A stretch of 64,000 nucleotides of DNA from Clostridia bacterium (GTDB taxonomy: Bacteria; Bacillota; Clostridia; Oscillospirales; Acutalibacteraceae), in NCBI GenBank assembly GCA_017415025.1, contig JAFQJH010000008.1, forward strand, positions 92,123 through 156,122, written 5' to 3'. The notes beneath the pieces were generated by a model. It had not been told where the DNA came from. It made no database searches and saw nothing but the letters and a program-made list of their open reading frames with translations. The position numbers and the translations under genes are program-made. Numbering within the stretch: the first letter of the stretch is position 1; every line of letters starts with the position of its first letter. This document shows positions 46,079-54,276 of the stretch, one piece after another.

Positions 46079-46411
46079 TTAAAATACTGCCTTGCAATTC
46101 TCATGCTTGCAAACGCGCTTCTTATCTTTTTCACCCGGCTGCTTAGCAACATGACCAACTCTTGTCGGTCTGCCGCACTTCGGGCAAATGAGCTGAACCT
46201 TGTCAGCATAGAGTGCGCTCTCAGCCTTGATAAGGCCGCCGGGCTCACCCATCTTTCTCGGCTTAACATGCTTTGTAACAATGTTAGCGCCTTCAACGAT
46301 AACCTTACCCTCAGCCGGAGCAACCTGGAGAACCTTGCCCTTGTGGCCACGGTACTTACCGTTGATTACGATGACCTCGTCACCTGTCTTAACGTGTACT
46401 TTATTACTCAT
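46079..46411 (-). CDS. rplX: 50S ribosomal protein L24 with Cys-pair tail
   Basis: 110 residues. The KOW motif region VKTGDEVIVINGKYRGHKGKV's core IVINGKYRGHKG initiates 50S assembly. The C-terminal part has CPKCG (about 75-79) and a later pair, Cys100 and Cys105 approximately, suggesting a zinc ribbon as in many Gram-positive L24 proteins. Confidence 0.97.
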   Translation of the reverse strand: MSNKVHVKTGDEVIVINGKYRGHKGKVLQVAPAEGKVIVEGANIVTKHVKPRKMGEPGGLIKAESALYADKVQLICPKCGRPTRVGHVAKQPGEKDKKRVCKHENCKAVF

Positions 46412-46426
46412 AGTTGCACCCCCTGA

Positions 46427-46795
46427 TTAAAGCACTTCGGGAGCGAGTGAAAGGATCTTCATGAAGTCTTTGTCACGAAGCTCTCTTGCCACAGGTCCAA
46501 AAATACGTGTGCCCTTTGGGTTTTTATCTTCCTTAATGATAACAGCTGCATTCTCGTCGAAACGAATGTATGTGCCGTCGTTACGACGAACACCGCTTGC
46601 TGAACGAACAACAACTGCCTTAACAACTTCGCCCTTCTTAACAATGCCGCCGGGTGCTGCCTTCTTAACAGAAGCAACGATGACATCGCCAATGTTGGCA
46701 TACCTTCTGCCGGTACCACCGAGAACTCGGATACATCTGATCTCCTTTGCTCCGGTGTTGTCGGCTACTTTAAGATTGCTTTCCTGTTGAATCAT
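46427..46795 (-). CDS. rplN: 50S ribosomal protein L14
   Basis: 122 residues. [19 protein letters not shown] (first residues) and [18 protein letters not shown] are nearly invariant in bacteria. It sits at the subunit bridge with 16S rRNA and is the contact for silencing factor RsfS. Confidence 0.98.
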   Translation of the reverse strand: MIQQESNLKVADNTGAKEIRCIRVLGGTGRRYANIGDVIVASVKKAAPGGIVKKGEVVKAVVVRSASGVRRNDGTYIRFDENAAVIIKEDKNPKGTRIFGPVARELRDKDFMKILSLAPEVL

Positions 46796-46821
46796 AATTG
46801 TGCCTCCTTACACCTTCGAAA

Positions 46822-47079
46822 TTATTTAGCCTTCTCGATGATTTCGACAACGCGCCATCTCTTATCCTTTGAGAGAGGACGAGTTTCCATAATCAAAACT
46901 CTGTCGCCGATACCGCACTCGTTCTTCTCGTCGTGAGCCTTGAACTTGATTGTACGGTTAACGATCTTCTTGTAAAGCGGGTGCTTTACCTTATCTCTAA
47001 CAGTAACAACGACTGTCTTGTCCATCTTGTCACTGCTGACTACGCCTACGCGAGTCTTTCTGAGGTTTCTTTCGCTCAT
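46822..47079 (-). CDS. rpsQ: 30S ribosomal protein S17
   Basis: 85 residues with an OB fold. [18 protein letters not shown] and [18 protein letters not shown] identify it. It is a primary 16S-binding protein, 20 bases after rpmC. Confidence 0.98.
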   Translation of the reverse strand: MSERNLRKTRVGVVSSDKMDKTVVVTVRDKVKHPLYKKIVNRTIKFKAHDEKNECGIGDRVLIMETRPLSKDKRWRVVEIIEKAK

Positions 47080-47099
47080 AACAGTTAACCTCCCTTTCC

Positions 47100-47303
47100 T
47101 TACGAGTTAGCGCCGTGGAGCTCGATGTCGCGCTGAACTGTCTTGATTCTTGCGATATCCTTCCTAACGGCGTTAATACGCATCGGGTTATCGAGCTGGT
47201 TAATGGCCTGCTGGAAACGAAGCTTGAAAAGCTCATCCTTCAACTCAAGAAGCTTCTTATCAAGCTCCTTAGCTGACATCTTTCTGATTTCACTTGCTTT
47301 CAT
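47100..47303 (-). CDS. rpmC: 50S ribosomal protein L29
   Basis: 67 residues, two long helices ([31 protein letters not shown]). It lies at the polypeptide exit with L23. Its ATG overlaps the rplP stop as TAATG, so translation is coupled. Confidence 0.97.
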   Translation of the reverse strand: MKASEIRKMSAKELDKKLLELKDELFKLRFQQAINQLDNPMRINAVRKDIARIKTVQRDIELHGANS

Positions 47304-47728
47304 TACTGCTCACCACCCGTTTCTTCTTTAGTAACAAACTTGCACTTGATAGGAAGCTTGTTAGCTGCAAGGCGAAGAGCCTCACGTGCAAGCTCCTCAT
47401 CAACACCTGCAATTTCAAACATAACTCTGCCCGGCTTAACAACTGCTACCCAATACTCGGGTGAACCTTTACCGGAACCCATTCGTGTTTCAGCCGGCTT
47501 CTCTGTGATCGGCTTATCAGGGAAAATCTTGATCCAAACCTTACCGTTACGCTTGATGTAACGTGTCATAGCGATACGGGCTGCTTCGATCTGATTTGAT
47601 GTGATCCATGCCGGTTCTGTTGCCTGAAGACCAAATTCACCGTTAGTAACCTTGTTACCACGCATAGCCTTACCCTTCAAACGGCCTCTCTGAACACGAC
47701 GATATTTAACTCTCTTAGGTAAAAGCAT
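47303..47728 (-). CDS. rplP: 50S ribosomal protein L16
   Basis: 141 residues. It starts [16 protein letters not shown], and [21 protein letters not shown] (core [12 protein letters not shown]) is the conserved tRNA/23S loop. Both ends overlap neighbours by one base (TAATG with rpsC upstream and rpmC downstream), forming a three-gene coupled block. Confidence 0.98.
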   Translation of the reverse strand: MLLPKRVKYRRVQRGRLKGKAMRGNKVTNGEFGLQATEPAWITSNQIEAARIAMTRYIKRNGKVWIKIFPDKPITEKPAETRMGSGKGSPEYWVAVVKPGRVMFEIAGVDEELAREALRLAANKLPIKCKFVTKEETGGEQ

Positions 47729-48405
47729 TATCTAGAACCCTCCTTACGGCGCGGTCTGCGATTGCTTGATTCGTGAAGAACCTCGCCCTTGTAAAGCCAA
47801 ACCTTAACACCGATACGACCATAAGTTGTCTTAGCCTCTGCAAAACCGTAGTCAATGTCTGCACGGATTGTCTGAAGAGGAATTGTACCTTCGTGGTAAG
47901 TTTCGCTACGAGCGATTTCTGCACCGCCTAAACGACCTGAAACCTGAATTTTGATACCTCTTGCGCCGAGCTTCATTGTGCGACCGATGCACTGCTTCAT
48001 AGCACGACGGAAGGATACACGTCTTTCGAGCTGAGCTGCGATGTTCTCAGCAACAAGCTGTGCGTCGAGGTCCGGCTGCTTAATCTCAATGATGTTGATT
48101 GAAACTTCCTTCTCGCCGCCAAGCTTTTTCTTACAAATTTCCTTAAGCTTCTCAATCTCTGAGCCGCCGCGGCCGATTACCATGCCGGGCTTTGCGCAAT
48201 GAATGTTAACGTAAACTCTCTTTGCGTCACGCTCAATCTCAACCTTGGGTACACCAGCAGGAGCAAGTGTAGAAAGAAGGTATTCACGAAGCTCGTAATC
48301 CTCAACAAGGTTTGCGCCGAAGTCTTTCTTATCAGCGTACCAGCGGGATTCCCAATTCTTAATAACACCGATACGAAGACCGGTAGGATTTATTTTCTGG
48401 CCCAT
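47728..48405 (-). CDS. rpsC: 30S ribosomal protein S3
   Basis: 225 residues. It starts [13 protein letters not shown]. The type II KH domain has [13 protein letters not shown] (about 60-75). The C-domain carries [11 protein letters not shown] and [10 protein letters not shown]. It shapes the mRNA entry channel. The stop overlaps the rplP start. Confidence 0.98.
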   Translation of the reverse strand: MGQKINPTGLRIGVIKNWESRWYADKKDFGANLVEDYELREYLLSTLAPAGVPKVEIERDAKRVYVNIHCAKPGMVIGRGGSEIEKLKEICKKKLGGEKEVSINIIEIKQPDLDAQLVAENIAAQLERRVSFRRAMKQCIGRTMKLGARGIKIQVSGRLGGAEIARSETYHEGTIPLQTIRADIDYGFAEAKTTYGRIGVKVWLYKGEVLHESSNRRPRRKEGSR

Positions 48406-48425
48406 TTAATTACCCTCCTTCTTAC

Positions 48426-48758
48426 TTATTCTGCTTCTTTGAGAACTATGTTGATGTGAGAAGTTCTCTTGTTTATTCTGAAAGCGCGGCCCTGTGCTCT
48501 GGGTCTGATGCGCTTAAGGATGGGGCCCGGACCAACGTTGCAAGCTGCAACATAAAGACGGGATACATCCATATCTTTGTTTTCCGCATTTGCCATTGCT
48601 GACTTGAGCAACTTTTCAAGCGGTTCACACGCAGCCTTCGGCGTGTGTTTAAGGATTGCCATTGCTTCGTCACAAGGCTTGTTTCTGATAAGGTCAAGCA
48701 CTATCTGAACCTTTCTGGGTGCGATACGCACGTAGGTTACTTTAGCTGTTGCTTCCAT
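48426..48758 (-). CDS. rplV: 50S ribosomal protein L22
   Basis: 110 residues. [18 protein letters not shown] and [19 protein letters not shown] (beta-hairpin reaching into the exit tunnel) are diagnostic. The hairpin is the site where macrolide resistance changes arise in other species; nothing unusual is seen. Confidence 0.98.
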   Translation of the reverse strand: MEATAKVTYVRIAPRKVQIVLDLIRNKPCDEAMAILKHTPKAACEPLEKLLKSAMANAENKDMDVSRLYVAACNVGPGPILKRIRPRAQGRAFRINKRTSHINIVLKEAE

Positions 48759-48778
48759 TGTTACACACTCCCTTCGGC

Positions 48779-49060
48779 TTATTTACCATTATTTGATGTC
48801 TTTGAACCTGCATGACCCTTAAAGGTTCTTGTAGGTGCAAATTCGCCTAACTTATGACCAACCATATCCTCTGTTACATATACAGGAACATGTTTGCGTC
48901 CATCATGAACAGCAAATGTGTGGCCGACAAAGTCAGGGAAGATTGTGGAGCTGCGGCTCCAGGTTTTGAGAACGATTTTTTCGCCCTTTTCGTTCATTTC
49001 CTGTACTCTTGCAAGTAACTTAGGCTGCACGAAGGGGCCTTTCTTTATGCTTCTGCCCAT
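48779..49060 (-). CDS. rpsS: 30S ribosomal protein S19
   Basis: 93 residues. [16 protein letters not shown] and [20 protein letters not shown] are family signatures. It forms a head-domain complex with S13 and contacts the A-site finger. Confidence 0.98.
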   Translation of the reverse strand: MGRSIKKGPFVQPKLLARVQEMNEKGEKIVLKTWSRSSTIFPDFVGHTFAVHDGRKHVPVYVTEDMVGHKLGEFAPTRTFKGHAGSKTSNNGK

Positions 49061-49080
49061 AATCTTTATCTCCTTTCGAC

Positions 49081-49914
49081 TTATTTGCCGTTACGACGTC
49101 TAACGATAAGCTTGTTTGATGCCTTCTTTGTGTTACGAGTCTTGTAACCGAGAGCAGGCTTGCCCCAAGGTGTAACAGGACCCGGACGGCCGATGGGTGA
49201 CTTACCTTCACCACCACCGTGGGGGTGATCGTTCGGGTTCATAACAGAACCGCGGACTGTCGGTCTCCAACCCATGTGACGTTTTCTACCGGCTTTACCG
49301 ATCTTAACGTTTTCGTGGTCAACGTTACCAACCTGGCCGATTGTAGCCATACAACCAACGGGAACCTTACGAAGTTCGCCTGAAGGAAGTCTGAGAAGAG
49401 CATAGTCGCCTTCCTTAGCCATCAACTGAGCTGCATTACCTGCTGCTCTTGCAAGCTGACCGCCGCGGCCGGGATAAAGCTCAACGTTGTGAATGAATGT
49501 ACCTGTGGGGATGTTGATAAGGGGAAGAGCGTTGCCCGGCTTGATATCAGCATTCGGACCAGCCATAACCTTATCGCCAACCTTGAGACCAGCAGGTGCA
49601 AGGATGTAGCTCTTAACACCGTCTTCATACTTGATGAGAGCAATGTGAGCTGAACGGTTCGGGTCGTACTCGATTGTAGCAACTTCTGCAACTACATCGA
49701 ACTTTGTACGCTTGAAGTCGATAACACGGTACTTTCTACGGTTAGCGCCACCGCGGTGACGAACTGTGATTCTACCATAGCTGTTACGACCTGACTTATT
49801 CTTCAGAGGCTCGAGGAGGCTCTTCTCGGGAGCAACCTTTGAAAGCTCTGAATAATCTGTAACCGACATGCCTCTGCGTGCGTTTGTAGTCGGCTTGTAG
49901 ATTTTGATCGACAT
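49081..49914 (-). CDS. rplB: 50S ribosomal protein L2
   Basis: 277 residues. It has an OB fold and SH3-like domain, with the near-catalytic-centre segment [19 protein letters not shown], whose His is conserved at the peptidyl transferase site. The 92-base gap upstream to rplW is the longest inside the cluster and holds a hairpin, listed separately. Confidence 0.98.
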   Translation of the reverse strand: MSIKIYKPTTNARRGMSVTDYSELSKVAPEKSLLEPLKNKSGRNSYGRITVRHRGGANRRKYRVIDFKRTKFDVVAEVATIEYDPNRSAHIALIKYEDGVKSYILAPAGLKVGDKVMAGPNADIKPGNALPLINIPTGTFIHNVELYPGRGGQLARAAGNAAQLMAKEGDYALLRLPSGELRKVPVGCMATIGQVGNVDHENVKIGKAGRKRHMGWRPTVRGSVMNPNDHPHGGGEGKSPIGRPGPVTPWGKPALGYKTRNTKKASNKLIVRRRNGK

Positions 49915-49921
49915 TTAAATC

Positions 49922-49975
49922 ACACTCCTTAATAAGCGGCTTCGCGGAGTATGTCGAACTCCATACATTACCGCC
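49922..49975 (-). promoter_or_regulatory. Hairpin-bearing spacer rplW-rplB complementary to the S10 leader
   Basis: In the minus-strand RNA this spacer can form GGAGT/ACTCC or GTATG/CATAC stems closed by GCGG/CCGC. The plus-strand 14-mer TCGCGGAGTATGTC (49942-49955) is the exact reverse complement of 52164-52177 in the S10 leader, so the two stretches of the same mRNA could pair. Function is unknown, and chance cannot be excluded. Confidence 0.35.
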
Positions 49976-50006
49976 GGAATTTAGATTTTAGATTATTCGT
50001 GGTTGA

Positions 50007-50303
50007 TTACATCATACCGTCGAAGAACTCGATGGTCTTAGAATCTTCTGTAAGAGTAACGATTGCCTTCTTCCATGAAGCTGTGTAGCCCTGGTGCATA
50101 CCCTGTCTGCGAAGCTTACCGAGGCAGTTGATTGTGTTAACCTTTGCTACCTTAACGTTGAAAAGCTCTTCAACAGCTTTAGCAATCTCAATCTTGTTAG
50201 CATCCTTAGCAACTGAAAAAGTGTACTTCTTTTCAGCAGTGCCGAGCATACTCTCTTCTGTGATAATCGGACGGAGGATGATGTCCTGTGCTAATTTACT
50301 CAT
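50007..50303 (-). CDS. rplW: 50S ribosomal protein L23
   Basis: 98 residues. DIILRPIITEESMLG and VNTINCLGKLRRQGMHQGY match L23, the docking site for trigger factor and SRP at the tunnel exit. Its start overlaps the rplD stop by 4 bases, indicating coupling. Confidence 0.97.
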   Translation of the reverse strand: MSKLAQDIILRPIITEESMLGTAEKKYTFSVAKDANKIEIAKAVEELFNVKVAKVNTINCLGKLRRQGMHQGYTASWKKAIVTLTEDSKTIEFFDGMM

Positions 50304-50923
50304 GCATATACCTCCTCAATCTTTGCGATGCCGTCCTTGAGAACGAGCATTGTATCGCAGTTAAGAATGTCGTAAACATTCAATGTGTTAACAGTTGCAA
50401 CCTTTACGCCTGCAATGTTTCTTGCGCTTCTGTAAAGAACGTTATCGTTCTCAGGAAGAACAAGGAGAACCTTCTTGCCTGTTTCAAGAGCTGCGAGAAC
50501 CTTAACAACTTCCTTTGTCTTGATTGCGTCAAGCTTGAGTGAATCAAGAACTACGAGCTCTTCTGCAGCAACCTTTGAAGAGAAAGCTGACTTCATAGCA
50601 AGTCTTCTTACCTTCTTGTTGATGGAGAAGCCGTACTCTCTCGGCTTCGGGCCGTGAGAAATACCGCCGTGTGTCCACTGGGGAGCTCTTGTTGAACCCT
50701 GACGAGCACGGCCTGTGCCCTTCTGACGCCAAGGCTTCTTGCCGCCGCCGCTAACTTCTGCGCGTGTAAGGGTTGACTGTGTGCCCTGACGCTGATTTGC
50801 CAAATAATTTACTACGCAAAGGTGCATAGCAGATGCATTCGGCTCGATTCCGAAAACTGACTCTGCAAGAGCAAGGTCGGAAACCTTTTTACCGTTCATA
50901 TCGAATACTGATACATTAGGCAT
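50300..50923 (-). CDS. rplD: 50S ribosomal protein L4
   Basis: 207 residues. The tunnel loop region GGGKKPWRQKGTGRARQGS is the classical L4 signature. In E. coli L4 represses the S10 operon through its leader; the structured leader here makes a similar feedback possible but unproven. Confidence 0.98.
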   Translation of the reverse strand: MPNVSVFDMNGKKVSDLALAESVFGIEPNASAMHLCVVNYLANQRQGTQSTLTRAEVSGGGKKPWRQKGTGRARQGSTRAPQWTHGGISHGPKPREYGFSINKKVRRLAMKSAFSSKVAAEELVVLDSLKLDAIKTKEVVKVLAALETGKKVLLVLPENDNVLYRSARNIAGVKVATVNTLNVYDILNCDTMLVLKDGIAKIEEVYA

Positions 50924-50942
50924 ACTTTAAACTCTCCTTCCG

Positions 50943-51575
50943 TTACGCTTTCTTGGCATTAGCGATAACAACGATGCCGCCCTTAGGACCGGGAATTGCG
51001 CCCTTAACAGCGATGAGGTTGTTCTCAACATCAACCTTAGCAATAGTTAAATTCTGAACTGTTGTACGGTCTACACCGTAGTGGCCTGCAAGCTTCTTGC
51101 CCTTGTAAACACGAGACGGTGTTGAGCAAGCGCCCAATGAACCTGCGTGTCTTGCAACAGGACCTGTACCATGAGACTCTCTGAGTCTTGCGAAGTTCCA
51201 ACGCTTGATTGAACCTGCTGTACCGTGACCCTTGCTTGTGCCGATAACGTCAACCTTCTCGCCTGCTGCGAAGATGTCAGCCTTGAGGATGTCGCCTACG
51301 TTAACATCTGCAATGTTCTCGAGACGGAACTCCTTGAGTACCTTCTTGGGAGCAACGCCGTTCTTGTCGAAGTGACCCTTCATGGGCTTGTTGACTCTTG
51401 ATACCTTCTGATCGCCGAAACCAACCTGAACAGCCTCGTAGCCGTCATTCTCGATTGTCTTCTTCTGAACGATCACGTTCGGACCTGCTTCAACGACTGT
51501 TACGGGTACTACATTACCTTTTTCGTCGAAGATCTGTGTCATACCGATTTTCTTTCCGATAAGACCCTTTTTCAT
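50943..51575 (-). CDS. rplC: 50S ribosomal protein L3
   Basis: 210 residues. MKKGLIGKKIGMTQIFDEKG and GSLGACSTPSRVYKGKKL (core GACSTPSRVYKGKK) are typical. The 65-base gap before it contains a GTTGGC/GCCAAC stem (51603-51620) just upstream of the AAGGAGG site. Confidence 0.98.
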   Translation of the reverse strand: MKKGLIGKKIGMTQIFDEKGNVVPVTVVEAGPNVIVQKKTIENDGYEAVQVGFGDQKVSRVNKPMKGHFDKNGVAPKKVLKEFRLENIADVNVGDILKADIFAAGEKVDVIGTSKGHGTAGSIKRWNFARLRESHGTGPVARHAGSLGACSTPSRVYKGKKLAGHYGVDRTTVQNLTIAKVDVENNLIAVKGAIPGPKGGIVVIANAKKA

Positions 51576-51640
51576 TATGTTTTCCTCCTTAATAGGTTAT
51601 TGGTTGGCACCTGCGCCAACTTGACCTGTCAGCGCTTTGA

Positions 51641-51952
51641 TTAAAGCTTGATTTCAATCTCTACGCCTGCAGGAAGCTCAAGACCTCTCAAAGCATCAAC
51701 TGTTTTAGCTGACGGTCTGATGATGTCGATAAGCCTTTTGTGTGTGCGCTGTTCGAACTGCTCTCTGGAGTCCTTGTACTTGTGAACAGCACGAAGAATT
51801 GTAACAACTTCCTTCTCTGTCGGAAGAGGAACAGGTCCTGAAACCTGAGCGCCTGTACGCTTCGCAGTCTCAACGATCTTTTCCGCTGCCTTGTCAACAA
51901 GGTTGTGGTCATAACCCTTCAATCTGATTCTGATTTTTCCCTTTACTGCCAT
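51641..51952 (-). CDS. rpsJ: 30S ribosomal protein S10
   Basis: 103 residues, first gene of the S10-spc-alpha cluster. [21 protein letters not shown] and [17 protein letters not shown] are diagnostic. It also acts with NusB in antitermination. Ribosome site AAGGAGG is 8 bases before the ATG, and a long structured leader lies upstream. Confidence 0.98.
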   Translation of the reverse strand: MAVKGKIRIRLKGYDHNLVDKAAEKIVETAKRTGAQVSGPVPLPTEKEVVTILRAVHKYKDSREQFEQRTHKRLIDIIRPSAKTVDALRGLELPAGVEIEIKL

Positions 51953-52238
51953 GATTCTGCCTCCTTATAAATTTGGCGGGCAACGTCTAAAACCTATTTG
52001 TTGCAACGCGACCGGGTGTTTCAACCTGCCGCATTTAAAAACCGGAAATGGGTTAGTTTCCGGGAAAGTGCATTTAAAGGTTTTAAACGCACATACATAC
52101 ACAGATCCGCAAAAGGGAAGCGGACCCGGTCTGTAGGTTATTCGATCGCCCGGTTTTAAATCGGACATACTCCGCGAGAATTCCCGACCTCAAAGGGCCG
52201 CCACCTCTCACATCAACGCATATCTACGCACTTTGCTA
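51953..52238 (-). promoter_or_regulatory. Structured leader of the S10 operon, with upstream promoter
   Basis: An extended -10 (TGC-TATATT on the minus strand, hexamer at 52245-52250, with a TTGACA further upstream at 52275-52280) predicts a leader of about 285 nt. In the RNA, GACCGGGT (52124-52131) can pair with ACCCGGTC (52010-52017), enclosing CCGGAAA/TTTCCGG (52042-52063) and TCCGC/GCGGA (52106-52124). A competing ACAGA/TCTGT pairing (52101-52105 with 52130-52134) overlaps the long-range stem. GCAAC/GTTGC lies near the ribosome site. Such alternatives suggest an autoregulatory switch, perhaps sensed by L4. I do not recognise it as the E. coli or the Bacillus leader. Confidence 0.55.
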
Positions 52239-52446
52239 CATAATAATATAGCATGCTCGAGTATGATAACATATTGTCAATCAAAATGCAAGTGTTTTTT
52301 TAAATTTTTTCAAAAAATTTTTAAGCAACGCTTCAGCCCCTCTGAAAGAGCAGTTTTTCTCTCGCGCACGCGTATATATATTATAAATGTATACGATTTT
52401 TTGCGACTATCAACCGGATATGCAACACTTTGTATACAAATGGTAT

Positions 52447-52475
52447 TTGACTTTTATGTTGAAATATTTTATAAT
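52447..52475 (+). promoter_or_regulatory. Promoter of the GH3-adenylase/hydrolase operon
   Basis: TTGACT (52447-52452), 17-base spacer, TATAAT (52470-52475), about 45 bases before the start. The AT-rich stretch between this and the divergent S10 promoter shows no gene. Confidence 0.8.
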
Positions 52476-52523
52476 GGACAGGAATATGAGACTTTATGTC
52501 AAAAATTTTGAGGAGTGAATAAA

Positions 52524-54260
52524 ATGCATTTTTCCGATTTCGGTGTTTTCCTCGGCGACTTTACCTTGCGTGAAATCAACTTTCATACCAAGAATCCGAT
52601 GAGAGCACAGCGCAGAACCCTGAAAAAAATTCTCAGTAAAAGCAAAAACTGCGAGTACGGCAAGAAATTAAACTTCAAGGATATCCATTCTATTGAAGAG
52701 TTCCGCGCCAAGGTTCCTCTTACAACATACGCAGACTATGAAGGCTACGTTGACCGTATGATTCACAATAAAGAAAAGAATCTTATGTATACGGGTATGA
52801 ACGTGCGTTACTGCTCATCATCAGGCAGTGTCGGCAAGCCGAAGATTCTTCCGAAGTCAATTATCGACCTCTGGCACATGCAGTGTATCGGCTTCTCCGC
52901 TTCCGTCGCAACAGCATACCACTACCTCAAGGACGTTAAGGGCGTAAGAATGCCCGCACAGAAGGGTCCGCTTGTGCTCATCCTTACAGGTCACAAGCTC
53001 GAGGACGGCAAGCAGTGCAACGGTGCAGGACAGGTTCCCCTCCTCTACCTCAAGCCGCTTCTCAGCACTTTCTCAACGTCACCCGTTTCTCTTCTTATCC
53101 CCGAGCACGAAGAGCTGCTTGATACATCATATCTCCAGCTCAGATTCGCTCTTGAAGAGAGAAACGTTTCCTACCTTGAGTCTATCGTTGTAACTCTTCT
53201 TACAACAATGTTTGACTACCTCGAGGAAAATTGGGAGATGCTTTGTGACGATATCGAAAAGGGTATCATCAATCCGAACATAAAAATCACTCCCGAGCTT
53301 CGCAAGGAGTATGAAAAGAAATTCAAGCCCAATCCGAAGCGTGCCGCAGAGCTCCGCAAGGAATTTGAGAAGGGCTTTGACACACCCATCGCTCCGCGCA
53401 TCTGGCCGAAGCTTACCTGGGCACACGGTATGGTCGGCTCTAACCTTAAGGTTTACGTTGAAAAGCTCCGTAAGTCAATCGGCGACCTTCCGCTTCACAA
53501 TATGGGCTATGCCGCTGCTGAAGGCTTCTTCGCTATGCCCACAGAGCTTGACGTTCACGACGGCGTTCTTCTTCCGCACTGCATCTTCTTCGAGTTTATT
53601 CCCGTTGACGATGACGTTGAAGAGAATCCCGACGAGCAGCCGAAGACCCTTCTCATTGACGAGCTTGAGGTCGGCAAGAAGTACGAAATCGTTGTTACTA
53701 ACTATTCCGGTCTTTACAGATACCGTATTGAGGACGTTGTTCAGGTTACAAAAATGTATAACAACACTCCGCGAATCGAGCTTCTTTACAGAAAGAACCT
53801 TGATATGAATGTTGCTAACGAAAAGACAACCACTCAGATGTGTGACTTTGTTGCCAAAAACACATCCAAGAGAATGGATAACGAATTTACAGGCTTCAGC
53901 TACTATCCCGACTTCTCAACAAAGCCGCCGCGCTATTGTATGCTCGTTGAGCCGAAGAATCCGATGACCGAGGATGACAGACAGAAAATGATCGACATCC
54001 TTGACGAGGAGTTCTCAGAAGTAAACGAAAAGTTCGCAAAATACAGACGTTGGGGTATGCTTAACAGACCCGAGGTGCTCGTTCTCAAGCCCAAGACATA
54101 TTGGGATTACAGAGAATCTCTCCGCGCAAGAGGTGTTGTTCTTAACCAGATCAAGCCCGTAACCGTTATCAACAGCGAGGAAAGAAAGAACTTCTTCTTC
54201 TCACACGTTGAAACAGCCGAGTCTGCAACTCTTGACGAGTGGAAGGCATCACAGGAATAA
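52524..54260 (+). CDS. GH3 (auxin-amide-synthetase) superfamily acyl-adenylating enzyme
   Basis: A 578-residue protein of the GH3 family, which in plants adenylates acids such as indole-acetate or jasmonate and couples them to amino acids; bacterial members are mostly uncharacterised. The ATP-binding loop is YCSSSGSVGKPKILP (about 93-107). MGYAAAEGFFA and the YRYRIEDVVQV hinge before the C-terminal domain (about 405) follow the ANL-like order. The start at 52524 follows GAGGAG; the GTG just upstream belongs to that site. It is co-transcribed with an exported Cys-nucleophile hydrolase 16 bases later. The acid and the amine partner are unknown. Confidence 0.85.
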   Translation: MHFSDFGVFLGDFTLREINFHTKNPMRAQRRTLKKILSKSKNCEYGKKLNFKDIHSIEEFRAKVPLTTYADYEGYVDRMIHNKEKNLMYTGMNVRYCSSSGSVGKPKILPKSIIDLWHMQCIGFSASVATAYHYLKDVKGVRMPAQKGPLVLILTGHKLEDGKQCNGAGQVPLLYLKPLLSTFSTSPVSLLIPEHEELLDTSYLQLRFALEERNVSYLESIVVTLLTTMFDYLEENWEMLCDDIEKGIINPNIKITPELRKEYEKKFKPNPKRAAELRKEFEKGFDTPIAPRIWPKLTWAHGMVGSNLKVYVEKLRKSIGDLPLHNMGYAAAEGFFAMPTELDVHDGVLLPHCIFFEFIPVDDDVEENPDEQPKTLLIDELEVGKKYEIVVTNYSGLYRYRIEDVVQVTKMYNNTPRIELLYRKNLDMNVANEKTTTQMCDFVAKNTSKRMDNEFTGFSYYPDFSTKPPRYCMLVEPKNPMTEDDRQKMIDILDEEFSEVNEKFAKYRRWGMLNRPEVLVLKPKTYWDYRESLRARGVVLNQIKPVTVINSEERKNFFFSHVETAESATLDEWKASQE

Positions 54261-54276
54261 TATAGGAGTGTAAAAA

